A stretch of DNA of 64,000 nucleotides from Rathayibacter sp. VKM Ac-2804 (GCF_009866655.1 NZ_CP047420.1:62001-126000), one strand, 5' to 3'; positions 1 through 10,175 are shown, counted from the first letter of the stretch. A program made the numbers and translations. Notes: generated by a model not told the origin, from the sequence alone.

Positions 1-503
1 TCGATGCCGCGCCCCTCGAACTGCGCGGCCCAGTCCTCGCGCATCGGGCCCTCGTCGAAGGTGGAGATCTCCTCCAGCTCCGGGCCCGACCCGGCGACCA
101 CCAGGCGGCGCACGCCCGACCACAGCGTCGCTCCGTAGCACTGCACGCAGGGCCGCCAGTTGACGACCAGCTCGTGCGCCGGCAGGCCCTCGCCGCCCAG
201 GTCCCACGAGCCGAGCGCGGTCTGCGCGAGACCGAGCGCGGTGACCTCCGCGTGCCCCGAGGAGACCCCGCTGCCCAGGACGACGTTCACGCCGACCGAG
301 ACCACGCGGCCGGAGTCGCGCTCGACGACGATCGCCGCGAAGGGGCCGCCGTTGCCCTCGCGGAAGTTGCGGTCGGCCAGAGCGTGCACGAGGGCCATGC
401 GGTCCTCGCGCTCGGGCAGGAACTCGGGGACGTCGCGCACAGCGTCCTCGATCCAGGCGGGCAGGGCGATCTCGTAGCGGGTGGCGAGGCGGTCGATGTC
501 CAT
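1..503 (-). CDS. Nucleoside deaminase (CDA/guanine-deaminase fold), C-terminus beyond window
   Basis: Partial gene; it starts at the ATG at 503 and runs off the left edge, so at least 167 residues are present. The zinc site of the cytidine/deoxycytidylate deaminase superfamily is visible: a GHAEVT motif near residue 94 (His ligand, catalytic Glu) and PCVQC near residue 132 (the two Cys ligands). The family hydrolytically deaminates purine or pyrimidine bases; which base cannot be told. The spacing is closer to guanine deaminase/TadA-type enzymes than to small tetrameric cytidine deaminases (inference). A 38-base gap separates it from the esterase upstream on the same strand, so the two may be cotranscribed. 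Confidence 0.85.
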   Translation of the reverse strand, partial: MDIDRLATRYEIALPAWIEDAVRDVPEFLPEREDRMALVHALADRNFREGNGGPFAAIVVERDSGRVVSVGVNVVLGSGVSSGHAEVTALGLAQTALGSWDLGGEGLPAHELVVNWRPCVQCYGATLWSGVRRLVVAGSGPELEEISTFDEGPMREDWAAQFEGRGI

Positions 504-541
504 GCGTCCATGCTCCCATCCGGGGTGGCGGCAGCCGGACA

Positions 542-1495
542 TCACACCGAGAGGGCCGCCTGGAGGGCCGCCGCCTTCGCCGCCCAGAAGCGCTTCGCCA
601 CCCCGGTGCGGGAGAAGAGCGCGTCGAAGCCGTGGAAGGCGCCCTCGACGATCTCGAGCTCGCACGGAACTCCGGCCGCGCGGAGCCGCTCGGCGTAGCG
701 GACGTCCTCGTCGTGGAAGAGATCGAGCGTGCCGACGCCGATCCAGGCGGGCGGAAGGCCCGAGAGGTCGTCGCGGCGGGCGGGCGCGGCGTAGGGCGAG
801 ACGTCGGGGCCGCCGGGCTCGCCGCCGAGGTAGGACGTCCAGCCGAAGCGGTTGCTGCCCGGCGTCCACACGCGGACGCCGCGCGGCGCGGGGCCCGGGC
901 GGGTGACGGTGCGGTCGTCGAGCATCGGGTAGACCAGCAGCTGGAAGGCGGGCTGCGCTCCCCCGCGGTCGTGGGCGAGGAGGGTCGCCCCCGCGGCCAG
1001 GCCGGCGCCCGCGCTCGCGCCGCCGAGCGCGATCCGCGCGGGGTCGATGCCGCGCTCGTCGGCGTGCGCCGCGAGCCAGTGGAACGCGGCCAGCACGTCC
1101 TCGAGGGCGGCGGGCGCCGGGTGGGCGGGTGCGAGCCGGTAGCCGACCGAGAGGACCGTGATGCCGAGGGTCCGGGCGAAGGCGATGTTCGACGCCTCGT
1201 CGTCGAAGCGGCTGCCGAGCACCATGCCGCCGCCGTGCACCCAGACCAGCGCGGGTGCGGCACCGCGGAGGGTGCGCGGGCGGTAGCTGCGGGCCGGGAC
1301 CGGGTGGCCGTCCGGTCCCGGGATCTCGAGGTCCTCGACCACGAGGTCGGGCGGTGCCTCCCCGCCGGTGGCCTGGCGGCGGGTGGCGAGGCGGAGCAGG
1401 CGCGGGCCGAGGACGATCGGCGGGAGGAGGCGGCCGATCGCGAGGTCCGGATGGAAGAGGGGCGCCGTCGCGGCGCCGCGCGGTGACGCGGTCAT
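542..1495 (-). CDS. Alpha/beta hydrolase, HSL-type esterase/lipase
   Basis: 317 residues. The hormone-sensitive-lipase signature is clear: oxyanion-hole HGGG at 87-90, nucleophile elbow GGASAG with Ser161, acid Asp258 (GTLDLF) and catalytic His288 (EGAFHGF). The family hydrolyses short-chain acyl esters in the cytosol; no signal peptide is seen. I chose the ATG at 1495 because an AGGAG lies upstream of it; a GTG 24 bases upstream (1519) is the alternative. It is followed on the same strand by the deaminase. The natural substrate is unknown. Confidence 0.9.
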   Translation of the reverse strand: MTASPRGAATAPLFHPDLAIGRLLPPIVLGPRLLRLATRRQATGGEAPPDLVVEDLEIPGPDGHPVPARSYRPRTLRGAAPALVWVHGGGMVLGSRFDDEASNIAFARTLGITVLSVGYRLAPAHPAPAALEDVLAAFHWLAAHADERGIDPARIALGGASAGAGLAAGATLLAHDRGGAQPAFQLLVYPMLDDRTVTRPGPAPRGVRVWTPGSNRFGWTSYLGGEPGGPDVSPYAAPARRDDLSGLPPAWIGVGTLDLFHDEDVRYAERLRAAGVPCELEIVEGAFHGFDALFSRTGVAKRFWAAKAAALQAALSV

Positions 1496-1589
1496 GCGCG
1501 GGAGGCTACTCCTGCGCACCGCGCGAACGCCCCTCCCCGAGGAGGCCGGGCCCGGCTCGCGGGCGGGACCGGCCTCCGGCGGGTCGGAC

Positions 1590-2639
1590 CTACGGGCGGA
1601 CCAGCGTCTTGATCGCGCGGCGCTCGTCCATCGCGGCGTACGCCTCCGCGATCTCCTCGAGCGGCAGCTCCAGGTCGAAGACGAGGCCCGGCTCGATCGC
1701 GCCGCTCAGCACGTCGGGCAGCAGCTCCGCCATGTAGCCGCGGACCGGCGCGACGCCTCCGTTGACGCCGACGTTGGAGCCGAACATCTGGCGCACGGGC
1801 AGCTCGGGGCCGCCGTTGGGGACGCCGACGTAGCCGACCATGCCGCCGGGGCGGGCCGAGTCGAGGGCCTGCTGCATCGACTCCTTGGTGCCGACGCACT
1901 CGAGGACGCAGTCGGCGCCGATGCCGTCGGTGAGCTCGCGGACCCGGGCGACGCCCTCGTCCCCGCGGGTGTCGACGATGTGGGTCGCGCCGAAGCGGGT
2001 GGCGAGCGCCTGGCGGGACTCGTGCCGGGACATCGCGATGATCGTCGTCGCGCCGAGGCGCTTGGCCGCCAGCACGGCGCAGAGGCCGACCGCGCCGTCG
2101 CCGACGACCGCGACGGTGGAGCCCGCGGTGACCCCGGCCGAGACGGCGGCGTGGTGGCCGGTGCCCATCACGTCGGCGAGGGTGAGCAGGCTCGGGATGA
2201 GCGTCGGGTCGACGTCGGTGCCGACCGGGAAGAGCGTGCCGTCCGCGAGCGGGACGCGGACCTTCTCGCCCTGCGCGCCGTCGGCGAAGCCCTGCTCGCC
2301 GACCTCGGCGCCCCACCAGCCGCCGGTGAGGCAGGAGGTCGAGACGCCGTTCGCGCAGTTCGCGCAGGTGCCGTCGCAGACGTAGAAGGGGGCGATGACG
2401 AAGTCGCCGACCGCGATGTCGTGCACGTCGTCGCCGATCTCCTCGACGACGCCGACGAACTCGTGGCCGATGCGGTGCGCCTCCTTCGTCGGGGTGACGC
2501 CGCGGTAGGGCCAGAGGTCGGAGCCGCAGACGCACGCGGCGGTGACGCGGACGATCGCGTCGCGACCGGTGGACAGCACGGGGTCGGGCACCTCCTCGAG
2601 TCGGACGTCGCGCTCGCCGTGGATGATCGTTGCTCGCAT
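1590..2639 (-). CDS. Zinc-dependent alcohol dehydrogenase (MDR superfamily)
   Basis: 349 residues, the usual length for the medium-chain dehydrogenase family. Catalytic-zinc residues are Cys38 (CVCGSD) and the GHE at 58-60. The structural-zinc cysteines are at 88, 92, 95 and 103. A Rossmann segment VAVVGDGAVG near residue 177 binds NAD(P). It should oxidise an alcohol or polyol, or reduce an aldehyde; the substrate is not evident. The start ATG at 2639 lies after an AGGAG-like sequence. It stands alone between the esterase and the radC-like gene. Confidence 0.9.
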   Translation of the reverse strand: MRATIIHGERDVRLEEVPDPVLSTGRDAIVRVTAACVCGSDLWPYRGVTPTKEAHRIGHEFVGVVEEIGDDVHDIAVGDFVIAPFYVCDGTCANCANGVSTSCLTGGWWGAEVGEQGFADGAQGEKVRVPLADGTLFPVGTDVDPTLIPSLLTLADVMGTGHHAAVSAGVTAGSTVAVVGDGAVGLCAVLAAKRLGATTIIAMSRHESRQALATRFGATHIVDTRGDEGVARVRELTDGIGADCVLECVGTKESMQQALDSARPGGMVGYVGVPNGGPELPVRQMFGSNVGVNGGVAPVRGYMAELLPDVLSGAIEPGLVFDLELPLEEIAEAYAAMDERRAIKTLVRP

Positions 2640-2740
2640 GGGGACTCCTGCTCGAGAGGGGGTGGGGGCTCGACCACGCTACGCCGCTCGCGCGGAGCGA
2701 CAGGTGCCGGGACAGGGGCTTGCACGAACGTCCGCGGACG

Positions 2741-3421
2741 CTACGGCGGTGCCTCCCGCCAGCCGTCGGCGCCGACGACGACGTGCGCGACGAAGCGCAG
2801 CCCGCAGGCCGCGCACGCCTCGACGAGCGACCGCGTCACGGCGCGGTCGGAGGGGAGGACCTCCGCCGCACCCGCGTGGCTGTGGGCGAGGCTGACCGCG
2901 GCCGCACCCCGCGCCAGCACCTCGGCGAGGATCTCGGACACCGGCAGGTCGGCGTGGGCGGGCGGGCCGTCCGCGAGCGCGATGACGTCGCGCACGGCGC
3001 CCGCGGCGGTCAGGGCGACCGCGAGCACGGTCTCCGTCGGCCGTGCGGCGAGCAGCGGCGTCACCAGCTCAGCGAGGCCGGCCGCGTCGACGACGCGCGC
3101 GGCCCGCCCGGCGCGGTTCATCCTCCGCCGCAGCTCGAAGGACGCGACGATGCGGCAGGCCGCGACCTCGCCGACGCCGCGCAGGCGGACCAGGTCGGCG
3201 ACGCCCGCCCGCGATACCGCGTCGATGCCGCCGAAGCGTGCGAGCAGGCGCTGCGCGACGACGGTGGCGTTCGCCCCGCGGACCCCGCTGCCGATCAGCA
3301 CGGCCAGCGTCTCCGCGTCGGTCAGCGCCTCCGGACCGCGGGCGCGGAGCCGCTCGCGCGGCCGCTCCTCGGGCGCGAGGTCGGCCATGCGCGCGCCGGG
3401 GAGGCGGGTCGAGTGGTCCAT
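2741..3421 (-). CDS. radC: RadC-family JAB/MPN protein
   Basis: 226 residues with the RadC layout: an N-terminal helix-hairpin-helix region (LVRLRGVGEVAACRI near 78-92) and a C-terminal MPN/JAB domain with the metal motif HSH...PSD near 181-193. Canonical RadC reads HNHPSG...PSxxD; here the PSG is replaced by AGA and the Ser-Asp spacing is one residue shorter. The start ATG at 3421 was preferred to a longer frame (to 3544), because the extra 41 residues look like antisense low-complexity sequence. The cellular role of RadC proteins is unsettled; a DNA-repair role is historical. Confidence 0.8.
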   Translation of the reverse strand: MDHSTRLPGARMADLAPEERPRERLRARGPEALTDAETLAVLIGSGVRGANATVVAQRLLARFGGIDAVSRAGVADLVRLRGVGEVAACRIVASFELRRRMNRAGRAARVVDAAGLAELVTPLLAARPTETVLAVALTAAGAVRDVIALADGPPAHADLPVSEILAEVLARGAAAVSLAHSHAGAAEVLPSDRAVTRSLVEACAACGLRFVAHVVVGADGWREAPP

Positions 3422-3541
3422 GCCCGGCACGGTACGCGCGCGGACTGCCGCCGCGCGGCTCCGTCCTCCGCTCTGTGGACGGACCGCCCGCGGTCGCCCC
3501 CTGTGGAGGAGCCCCCGTGCCCGGCCGCCCCCCTCACTCTC

Positions 3542-3581
3542 CAAAAGTTGCGGTAGTGGCGCGCGACTACCGCAACTTTTG
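3542..3581. terminator. Perfect 16-bp inverted repeat downstream of clpB
   Basis: CAAAAGTTGCGGTAGT (3542-3557) is repeated exactly inverted at 3566-3581 around an 8-base GC loop. It lies between the clpB stop (3626) and the radC start (3421), and one arm begins with an A-run/T-run, so it can act as an intrinsic terminator. It is AT-richer than its surroundings and may also be a repeat element (family D). Confidence 0.6.
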
Positions 3582-3625
3582 AGGAATGGGAGGGGCGCGG
3601 GGGGAGGGCGCGGGGCGCGCCCGGG

Positions 3626-5773
<2,148 letters not shown>

Positions 5774-5796
5774 CTGCATCTCCTCCTTGCGGTTCG

Positions 5797-5823
5797 AAAG
5801 TTGAGTTCGAATGACTCAACTTT
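5797..5823. promoter_or_regulatory. HAIR-type HspR operator of clpB
   Basis: AAAGTTGAGT (5797-5806) and its exact inverse ACTCAACTTT (5814-5823) flank a 7-base spacer. The core TTGAGT-N7-ACTCAA matches the HspR-associated inverted repeat (CTTGAGT-N7-ACTCAAG) known from actinobacterial dnaK and clpB promoters. It ends about 23 bases before the clpB start, so HspR would block initiation. Confidence 0.85.
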
Positions 5824-5880
5824 ACGCCCGTCGGAACCATTCCCGCGGGGACGGCGAGTTCTGCGGCGGCGACTCGCAGC

Positions 5881-6390
5881 TCAGGCCGTGAGACGGCCCT
5901 CGCTCAGCCCGCCTCGGAGGGAGCCGAGCGCGTCGCGGAGGACCGCGCCCAGGCGCGACTCGCGCACTCCCGTCAGCGCCGCGATCTCGGGCTGGGAGTA
6001 GCGGCCCGCGACGGCGAGCAGCAGCAGCTCGCGGTCCGGGCAGGCCAGGGCGAGGAGCCCGTCGGCGAGCGGGCGCCGCGAGGGCTCGCGGGAGGAGCCG
6101 AGCGTCTCGCAGAGCACCTCGAGCAGCCACAGCACCGGCTCCGGAGCGCGGGCACCCTCGCGGGCGCGGCGCCACACGGAGGCGAACGCCTCGGTGCAGA
6201 TCCGGTCGCGAGCGGCGGCGTCGGCCTGCACGGTCGCGATCGACGCGGAGAAGAGCCCGCCGAAGCGGTCGAACAGCTCGGCGAACGCGGCACGGTCGCC
6301 GGTCGCGACGGCCCCGAGGAGGCGCGCGGCGGCCTCGGCCAGGGCGGGGCGGATCCGCTCCGCGCGCGCGTCGTCGCTACGTTCATGCAT
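5881..6390 (-). CDS. ECF-like sigma-70 family protein
   Basis: 169 residues. The N-terminal half (about 20-75) resembles sigma region 2, with GDRAAFAELFDRFGG followed by helices ending in AFASVWRRA. The C-terminal part, with YSQPEIAALTGVRESRLG, fits a region 4 helix-turn-helix. Both regions are divergent and the linker is short. ECF factors direct RNA polymerase to specific promoters; no anti-sigma gene is adjacent. Start at ATG 6390 (MHERSDD). It could be a non-sigma DNA-binding derivative. Confidence 0.65.
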   Translation of the reverse strand: MHERSDDARAERIRPALAEAAARLLGAVATGDRAAFAELFDRFGGLFSASIATVQADAAARDRICTEAFASVWRRAREGARAPEPVLWLLEVLCETLGSSREPSRRPLADGLLALACPDRELLLLAVAGRYSQPEIAALTGVRESRLGAVLRDALGSLRGGLSEGRLTA

Positions 6391-6636
6391 CTGCACACAC
6401 TGGCACCGCAACCCGGGTCGTGGCACCAGTTGCGGTCACACCCGTCAGGGGGTAACGGCACCGCGGCGCCCCGACGGGTCACCCGCACGCGGGTGCCGGT
6501 GGCGTCCTTCCGCGGTTCCCGTGCCGCCCCGGGGCGAGGGACCGGACGCCGTTGCGCAGCAGAGTCCGGCGCGCATGGGCGGGCGCGGCGTCGGCGATCG
6601 TGCCGACGCCCGTCTCGGGAGCGCCGGCGGGCCGGC

Positions 6637-7455
6637 TCAGAGCTTGGGCCAGCGCGCGCGGGCGAAGCAGAACACGCCGTACGCGATGAGCCCGACGGCC
6701 ACGGCGGCGAGCAGGGCCACGCCGAACGGCAGCTCGGTCAGCGACTTCAGCGCCTCGTCCAGCCCGCCCGCCTGCTCGGGGTCGTGCCGGACCGCGGCGA
6801 CGATCAGGAGGACGCCGAGCGCACCGAGCACGATGCCCTTGGCGACGTAGCCGGCGACGCCGAGGCCCGTGACGACGCGGCCGGCGGTCCCGCCGGGCAC
6901 GGCGATGTTCTTCAGGAACTTCTTCGAGGCGCCGCGGTAGACGAAGACGCCGCCCACGGCGAGGACCGCGAGCCCCGCGATCACGAGGAGGACGACGCCG
7001 CCCGGCGCGGCGAGGACCTGCGCGCTCGCACTCTGCGACGTCTCGGACGAGTCGGAGCTGCCGCCCGTCGCGAAGCGCAGAGTGGTCGCTCCGAGCGCGG
7101 CGTAGACGACGGCCTTCGCCGCCTCCTTCAGCCGGCTGCCCCAGCGCGACACCGCGCTGTCGCCGTCCGCGATCAGGAAGGCCTCGAGCACACCCCATAG
7201 GGCGAGCCCGAACAGGCCGATCGCGCAGACCCACAGCACGACCACTCCCCCGGGCTGCGCGGCGAGCTGCCCGAGCGCTCCGGTCTGGTCGGCCTCGCCG
7301 CCACCGCCTCGGGCGACCTGCAGGGCGATCACGCCGATGAGGATGTGGACGAGGCCGTTCGCGGCGTAGCCCCCGCGAGCGAGGGTGCGGATCGCGGTCG
7401 AGTCCTGCGCGTCGTCGGCAGCGCGCTTGGCCTGGGTGCCTGAGGGAGTGTTCAC
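6637..7455 (-). CDS. DUF1206 multi-pass membrane protein
   Basis: 272 residues from a GTG at 7455. About six hydrophobic segments are arranged as three helix pairs, each preceded by a Gly-Tyr/Val-Ala-x-Gly motif (GGYAANGLVHILIG, AVVYAALGATTLRF, AGYVAKGIVLGALG), the internal triplication of DUF1206. The function of the family is unknown; this is an integral cytoplasmic membrane protein. It stands alone, with 246 bases to the sigma-like gene downstream. Confidence 0.85.
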   Translation of the reverse strand: MNTPSGTQAKRAADDAQDSTAIRTLARGGYAANGLVHILIGVIALQVARGGGGEADQTGALGQLAAQPGGVVVLWVCAIGLFGLALWGVLEAFLIADGDSAVSRWGSRLKEAAKAVVYAALGATTLRFATGGSSDSSETSQSASAQVLAAPGGVVLLVIAGLAVLAVGGVFVYRGASKKFLKNIAVPGGTAGRVVTGLGVAGYVAKGIVLGALGVLLIVAAVRHDPEQAGGLDEALKSLTELPFGVALLAAVAVGLIAYGVFCFARARWPKL

Positions 7456-7658
7456 GATCCGGACGGTACGCGACTCCGCCCGCCGCGTCGAACCCGGGCC
7501 GTGGGCGCGGGCAGCCCGGGGAGCCCGCCGACCCCGATTCCCGGCGGGAGTCCGACGGCGGCACGCGTCGCTTCTCCACATGCTCTCCCCAGCCTGTGGA
7601 CGGCGGATCCCGCGTCGGACCGGCCTCGACTCCGGGGCGGACCCTGTGAGGACGGTCG

Positions 7659-7701
7659 TTCTCCACATCTCTCCACAGAGTTATCCACAGCTGTGGAGAT
7701 C
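7659..7701. other. Cluster of DnaA-box-like sequences
   Basis: A perfect TTATCCACA (7681-7689) is preceded by TTCTCCACA (7659-7667) and TCTCCACAG (7670-7678) and followed by CTGTGGAGA on the opposite orientation. Another TTCTCCACA is at 7572-7580. No dnaA or dnaN is nearby, so this is not the standard oriC arrangement. It may be a DnaA-titration or regulatory site, or chance. Confidence 0.35.
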
Positions 7702-7754
7702 TCTCCTGGGGAGAGAGCTGGAGTGGGCGCTCACCCCTGCTGCCGCTCTCCCCC

Positions 7755-7930
7755 TCAGCGCCCGATCGACCCGGCGAGGTCGGCGTGAGCGGCGATCGTC
7801 TCGATGAAGGCGGCGACGAGGGGGGTCGGGGGCGGCCCGGGTGAAGGCGGGGACAGCCCGCGTGGGGGCGGGATCCAACGGCAGGACGGCCCCGCGGAAG
7901 CCGCCGTCGAGGATGTTCCGCGGCACGACG
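7755..7930 (-). pseudogene. Remnant of a LysR-type regulator (C-terminal end)
   Basis: On the minus strand, the frame ending at 7755 gives PLVAAFIETIAAHADLAG, a typical LysR C-terminal tail. Further upstream but in another frame, GGFRGAVLPLDPAPTR resembles the preceding effector-domain strand. This suggests a 3' fragment with a frameshift. No start codon, HTH or rest of the gene is present. Assignment is by resemblance only; the left neighbour is non-coding DNA with DnaA-like boxes. Confidence 0.35.
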
Positions 7931-8088
7931 ACCTGCTGCAGGAGGTGTCCGGGCTGCTGGGCGAGGGGGTGCTGCGCACGACGCTCACCCGCGCACTGTC
8001 GCCCCTGAACGCGGGGACCCTGGCCCAGGCGCACCGCCTGGTCGAGGCCGGCGGGCGTCCCGGCGAGGTCGTGGTCAGCGGCTGGTGA
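7926..8088 (+). pseudogene. Remnant of a zinc-type quinone/alcohol oxidoreductase (C-terminal end)
   Basis: The frame ending at 8088 reads LLGEGVLRTTLTRALSP and then AQAHRLVEAGGRPGEVVVS. This matches the last strands of MDR oxidoreductases (pattern: length of barrier loop, AHRLVESG, GKVVL). About 55 residues of similarity follow a non-homologous Gly-rich leader. With the LysR-like tail on the other strand, it looks like a divergent regulator-target pair whose shared 5' halves have been deleted. Confidence 0.4.
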
Positions 8089-8106
8089 CGGTGCGGGCGG
8101 GGCTGG

Positions 8107-8628
8107 TCACACGTCGATCGCGTGGACCAGGCCGTCCTGCACGCTGCCGAGCCAGTCGTAGACCGCGCGGATCGCCTGCCCGGTCTCGTCTTCGGGCTCG
8201 ACGTCGTCGGAGTCGAGGATGCCGAGTCGCGCGGCGAGGGCGAGGCGCATGTCGGTGAGGCCGCGGAGCCAGGACAGCGCCTGGGGCGGCTCGAGGCGGA
8301 CGGTGACCTCGCCGAGCCCGGCGAACACGCGGGCGTGCCCGGAGCCCTCGCCCGCGTCGAGCGCGGCGGTGATCGCGCGGGCGTCGTCCATCTTGCGGCC
8401 GGCCAGGTCCGGGGCGGTGAAGCGGCGGAACTCGGCGGCGGCCTCGTCGTCGTCGCGGTAGGCGTCGGGGAGCAGGCGCGCCAGGGCGGGGTCGTCGCGG
8501 GCGTCCTCGGACGTGCCGCGATCGAGGAGCTCGAGCATCTCGCCGGCGAGGTGGCGGAGGATCCCGGCCTCCTCGCGGTCGAAGCGGGCCACGGCGGCGC
8601 CGGAGGAGTCGCGGCGGAAGGAGCGCAT
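8107..8628 (-). CDS. DUF2017 family protein
   Basis: 173 residues, mostly helical and acidic. The N-terminus [17 protein letters not shown] and the C-terminal WLGSVQDGLVHAI are typical of DUF2017, a small actinobacterial family found directly downstream of clpS. Its biochemical role is not known; conserved linkage suggests a part in Clp proteolysis (inference). It follows clpS on the same strand after a 58-base gap containing short tandem repeats. Confidence 0.85.
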   Translation of the reverse strand: MRSFRRDSSGAAVARFDREEAGILRHLAGEMLELLDRGTSEDARDDPALARLLPDAYRDDDEAAAEFRRFTAPDLAGRKMDDARAITAALDAGEGSGHARVFAGLGEVTVRLEPPQALSWLRGLTDMRLALAARLGILDSDDVEPEDETGQAIRAVYDWLGSVQDGLVHAIDV

Positions 8629-8645
8629 CAGCGGCCGCCGGCCGT

Positions 8646-8696
8646 GCGTCGGCGGGTCGAGCGTCGGCGGGCTGGGCCTCGGCGGGTCATGCGTCG
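8646..8696. repeat. Short tandem repeat, 15-16 bp period
   Basis: Three and a half degenerate copies of GCGTCGGCGGGTCGA run from the clpS-DUF2017 gap into the last codons of clpS; the clpS stop (8687-8689) lies inside the array. No function is evident. Confidence 0.6.
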
Positions 8697-8977
8697 GCCT
8701 TCTGCAGCGTCGCCCACAGGCCGTAGCCGTGCATAGCCTCCACGTGCCGCTCCATCTCCTCGCGGTTGCCGGTCGCGACCACGGCGCGCCCCTCCGTGTG
8801 CACCTGGAGCATGAGGCGCTCGGCCTCAGCGCGACCGAAGCCGAAATAGCTGCGGAAGACGTAGGACACGTACGACATCAGGTTCACCGGGTCGTCCCAG
8901 ACGAGCACGACCCACGGCACCTCGGCGGCCGAGCGGGTCGCCAGCCGCTCGTCGGCGCGCTCGATCGTGTCCACCAT
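8687..8977 (-). CDS. clpS: ClpS adaptor of the ClpCP protease
   Basis: 96 residues. The ClpS core is intact: [18 protein letters not shown] (about 24-41), with the Asp-Asp-Pro-x-Asn N-degron-binding motif, and [12 protein letters not shown] (about 59-70) with the conserved His. ClpS binds N-end-rule substrates (and aromatic or leucine N-termini) and delivers them to the Clp ATPase. The order clpS then DUF2017 is the common actinobacterial one. Start ATG at 8977. Confidence 0.95.
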   Translation of the reverse strand: MVDTIERADERLATRSAAEVPWVVLVWDDPVNLMSYVSYVFRSYFGFGRAEAERLMLQVHTEGRAVVATGNREEMERHVEAMHGYGLWATLQKADA

Positions 8978-9008
8978 CCCTCCAGCCTAGGTCGCGCGGT
9001 AGGGCCCC

Positions 9009-9138
9009 CATGCCGGTCGAGCAGCCACCTCCGGCGGCGTATCGAGACCCGGCCTCTGCAGAACGGTGGATCTCGATACGCCCGCTCCGCGGCTGCTCGA
9101 TCAGCATGCAGCGCCCGCTCCGCGGGCTGCTCGATAGC
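9009..9138. repeat. Family A composite inverted repeat, copy 1
   Basis: The left arm (9009-9049) starts CATGCCGGTCGAGCAG and ends TATCGAGACC. The right arm (9068-9108) is its imperfect inverse, starting GGATCTCGATACGCCCGC and ending TCGATCAGCATG. A CTGCAGA core separates them. A third partial arm follows (9111-9137). It ends 10 bases before the stop of the LLM oxidoreductase gene. Confidence 0.85.
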
Positions 9139-9147
9139 AGGGGGTGC

Positions 9148-10074
9148 TCAGGCCGACAGCCGCGGCAGGACCTCCCGGGCGAAGAAGTCGAGGTGGTCGA
9201 GGTCCTGGAGGTCCATGAACTGGAGGTAGACGCGCTCGGCGCCGGCCTCGCGGAGGGACTCGAGACGGTCGACGGTCTCGTCGACTCCGCCGGCGACGCC
9301 GTGCTCGCGCAGCTCGGCGGGCTCGCGGCCGATGGCGGCGGCGCGACGGACGAACTCCGCCTCGTCCGCTCCGCCGACCGCGATCAGCGCGACCGAGTGC
9401 ACGAGCGAGGACGGCTCGCGGCCGATCGCGGCGCACGCCTCATCGACGCGCTCGAACGATCCGGGGATCGCGTCGAACTCGGGGAAGGGCAGGTTGAACT
9501 CGCTGGCGAAGCGGGCCGCGAGCCGCGGGGTCCGCTTCGGCCCGCCTCCGCCGACGATCACCGGCAGCGGCAGCCGCGCGGGCTTGGGCAGCGCGGGCGA
9601 GTCGGTCAGCGTGTAGTGCTCGCCGGCGAACGAGTAGCGCTCGCCGACCGGGGTCGACCAGAGACCGGTGACGATCTCGAGCTGCTCCTCGAGCAGATCG
9701 AATCGGCGCGGCGGGAAGTCGATGCCGTAGGCGGCGTGCTCCTCCTCGAACCAGCCGGTGCCGAGGCCGAGCTCGACACGGCCGCCCGACATCGCGTCGA
9801 CCTGGGCGACCTGGATCGCGAGGATCCCCGGCGGCCGGTAAGTGACGGAGGAGACGAGCGTGCCGAGCGCGATCCGCTCGGTCTCGCGCGCGAGGCCTGC
9901 GAGGGTCGTCCACGCGTCGGTCGGACCGGGGCCGGGGTCGCCGTCGCCCATCCGGAGGTAGTGGTCGGAGCGGAAGAAGCCGTCGTAGCCGAGGGCTTCG
10001 GTGGCCTGCGCGACCGCGAGGAGATCCTCGTAGCTCGCGCCCTGCTGGGGTTCGGTGAAGACTCTGAACTGCAC
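9148..10074 (-). CDS. LLM-class (F420-type) flavin-dependent oxidoreductase
   Basis: 308 residues from GTG 10074 (VQFRVFTEP). It has the bacterial-luciferase TIM-barrel motifs: DGFFRSDHY (about 31-39), the SSVTYRPPGILA strand, SGGRVELGLGTGW (about 96-108) and VIVGGGGPKRTPRLAARFA (about 172-190). The short, single-barrel form without an FMN-reductase partner fits coenzyme F420-dependent LLM enzymes of actinobacteria, but FMN is possible. The substrate is unknown. Divergent from the BCCT transporter. Confidence 0.85.
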   Translation of the reverse strand: MQFRVFTEPQQGASYEDLLAVAQATEALGYDGFFRSDHYLRMGDGDPGPGPTDAWTTLAGLARETERIALGTLVSSVTYRPPGILAIQVAQVDAMSGGRVELGLGTGWFEEEHAAYGIDFPPRRFDLLEEQLEIVTGLWSTPVGERYSFAGEHYTLTDSPALPKPARLPLPVIVGGGGPKRTPRLAARFASEFNLPFPEFDAIPGSFERVDEACAAIGREPSSLVHSVALIAVGGADEAEFVRRAAAIGREPAELREHGVAGGVDETVDRLESLREAGAERVYLQFMDLQDLDHLDFFAREVLPRLSA

Positions 10075-10175
10075 GGGTCCAGCCTGCCGCACCGATCCGA
10101 GCGCCCTCGCCGCCCCCGCTCGCGACACGCCGCCCGTGTACGGTGGAGCTTTTGCCGTCGACGAGAGGCCCGCGC

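Noticed and set aside
7659..7701. Chromosomal replication origin
   Set aside because: Only one perfect DnaA box, no AT-rich unwinding region, no dnaA, dnaN, gyrB or rpmH nearby.
8640..8700. Frameshifted extension of clpS into DUF2017
   Set aside because: The tandem repeat has no coding bias and both proteins are full-length without it.
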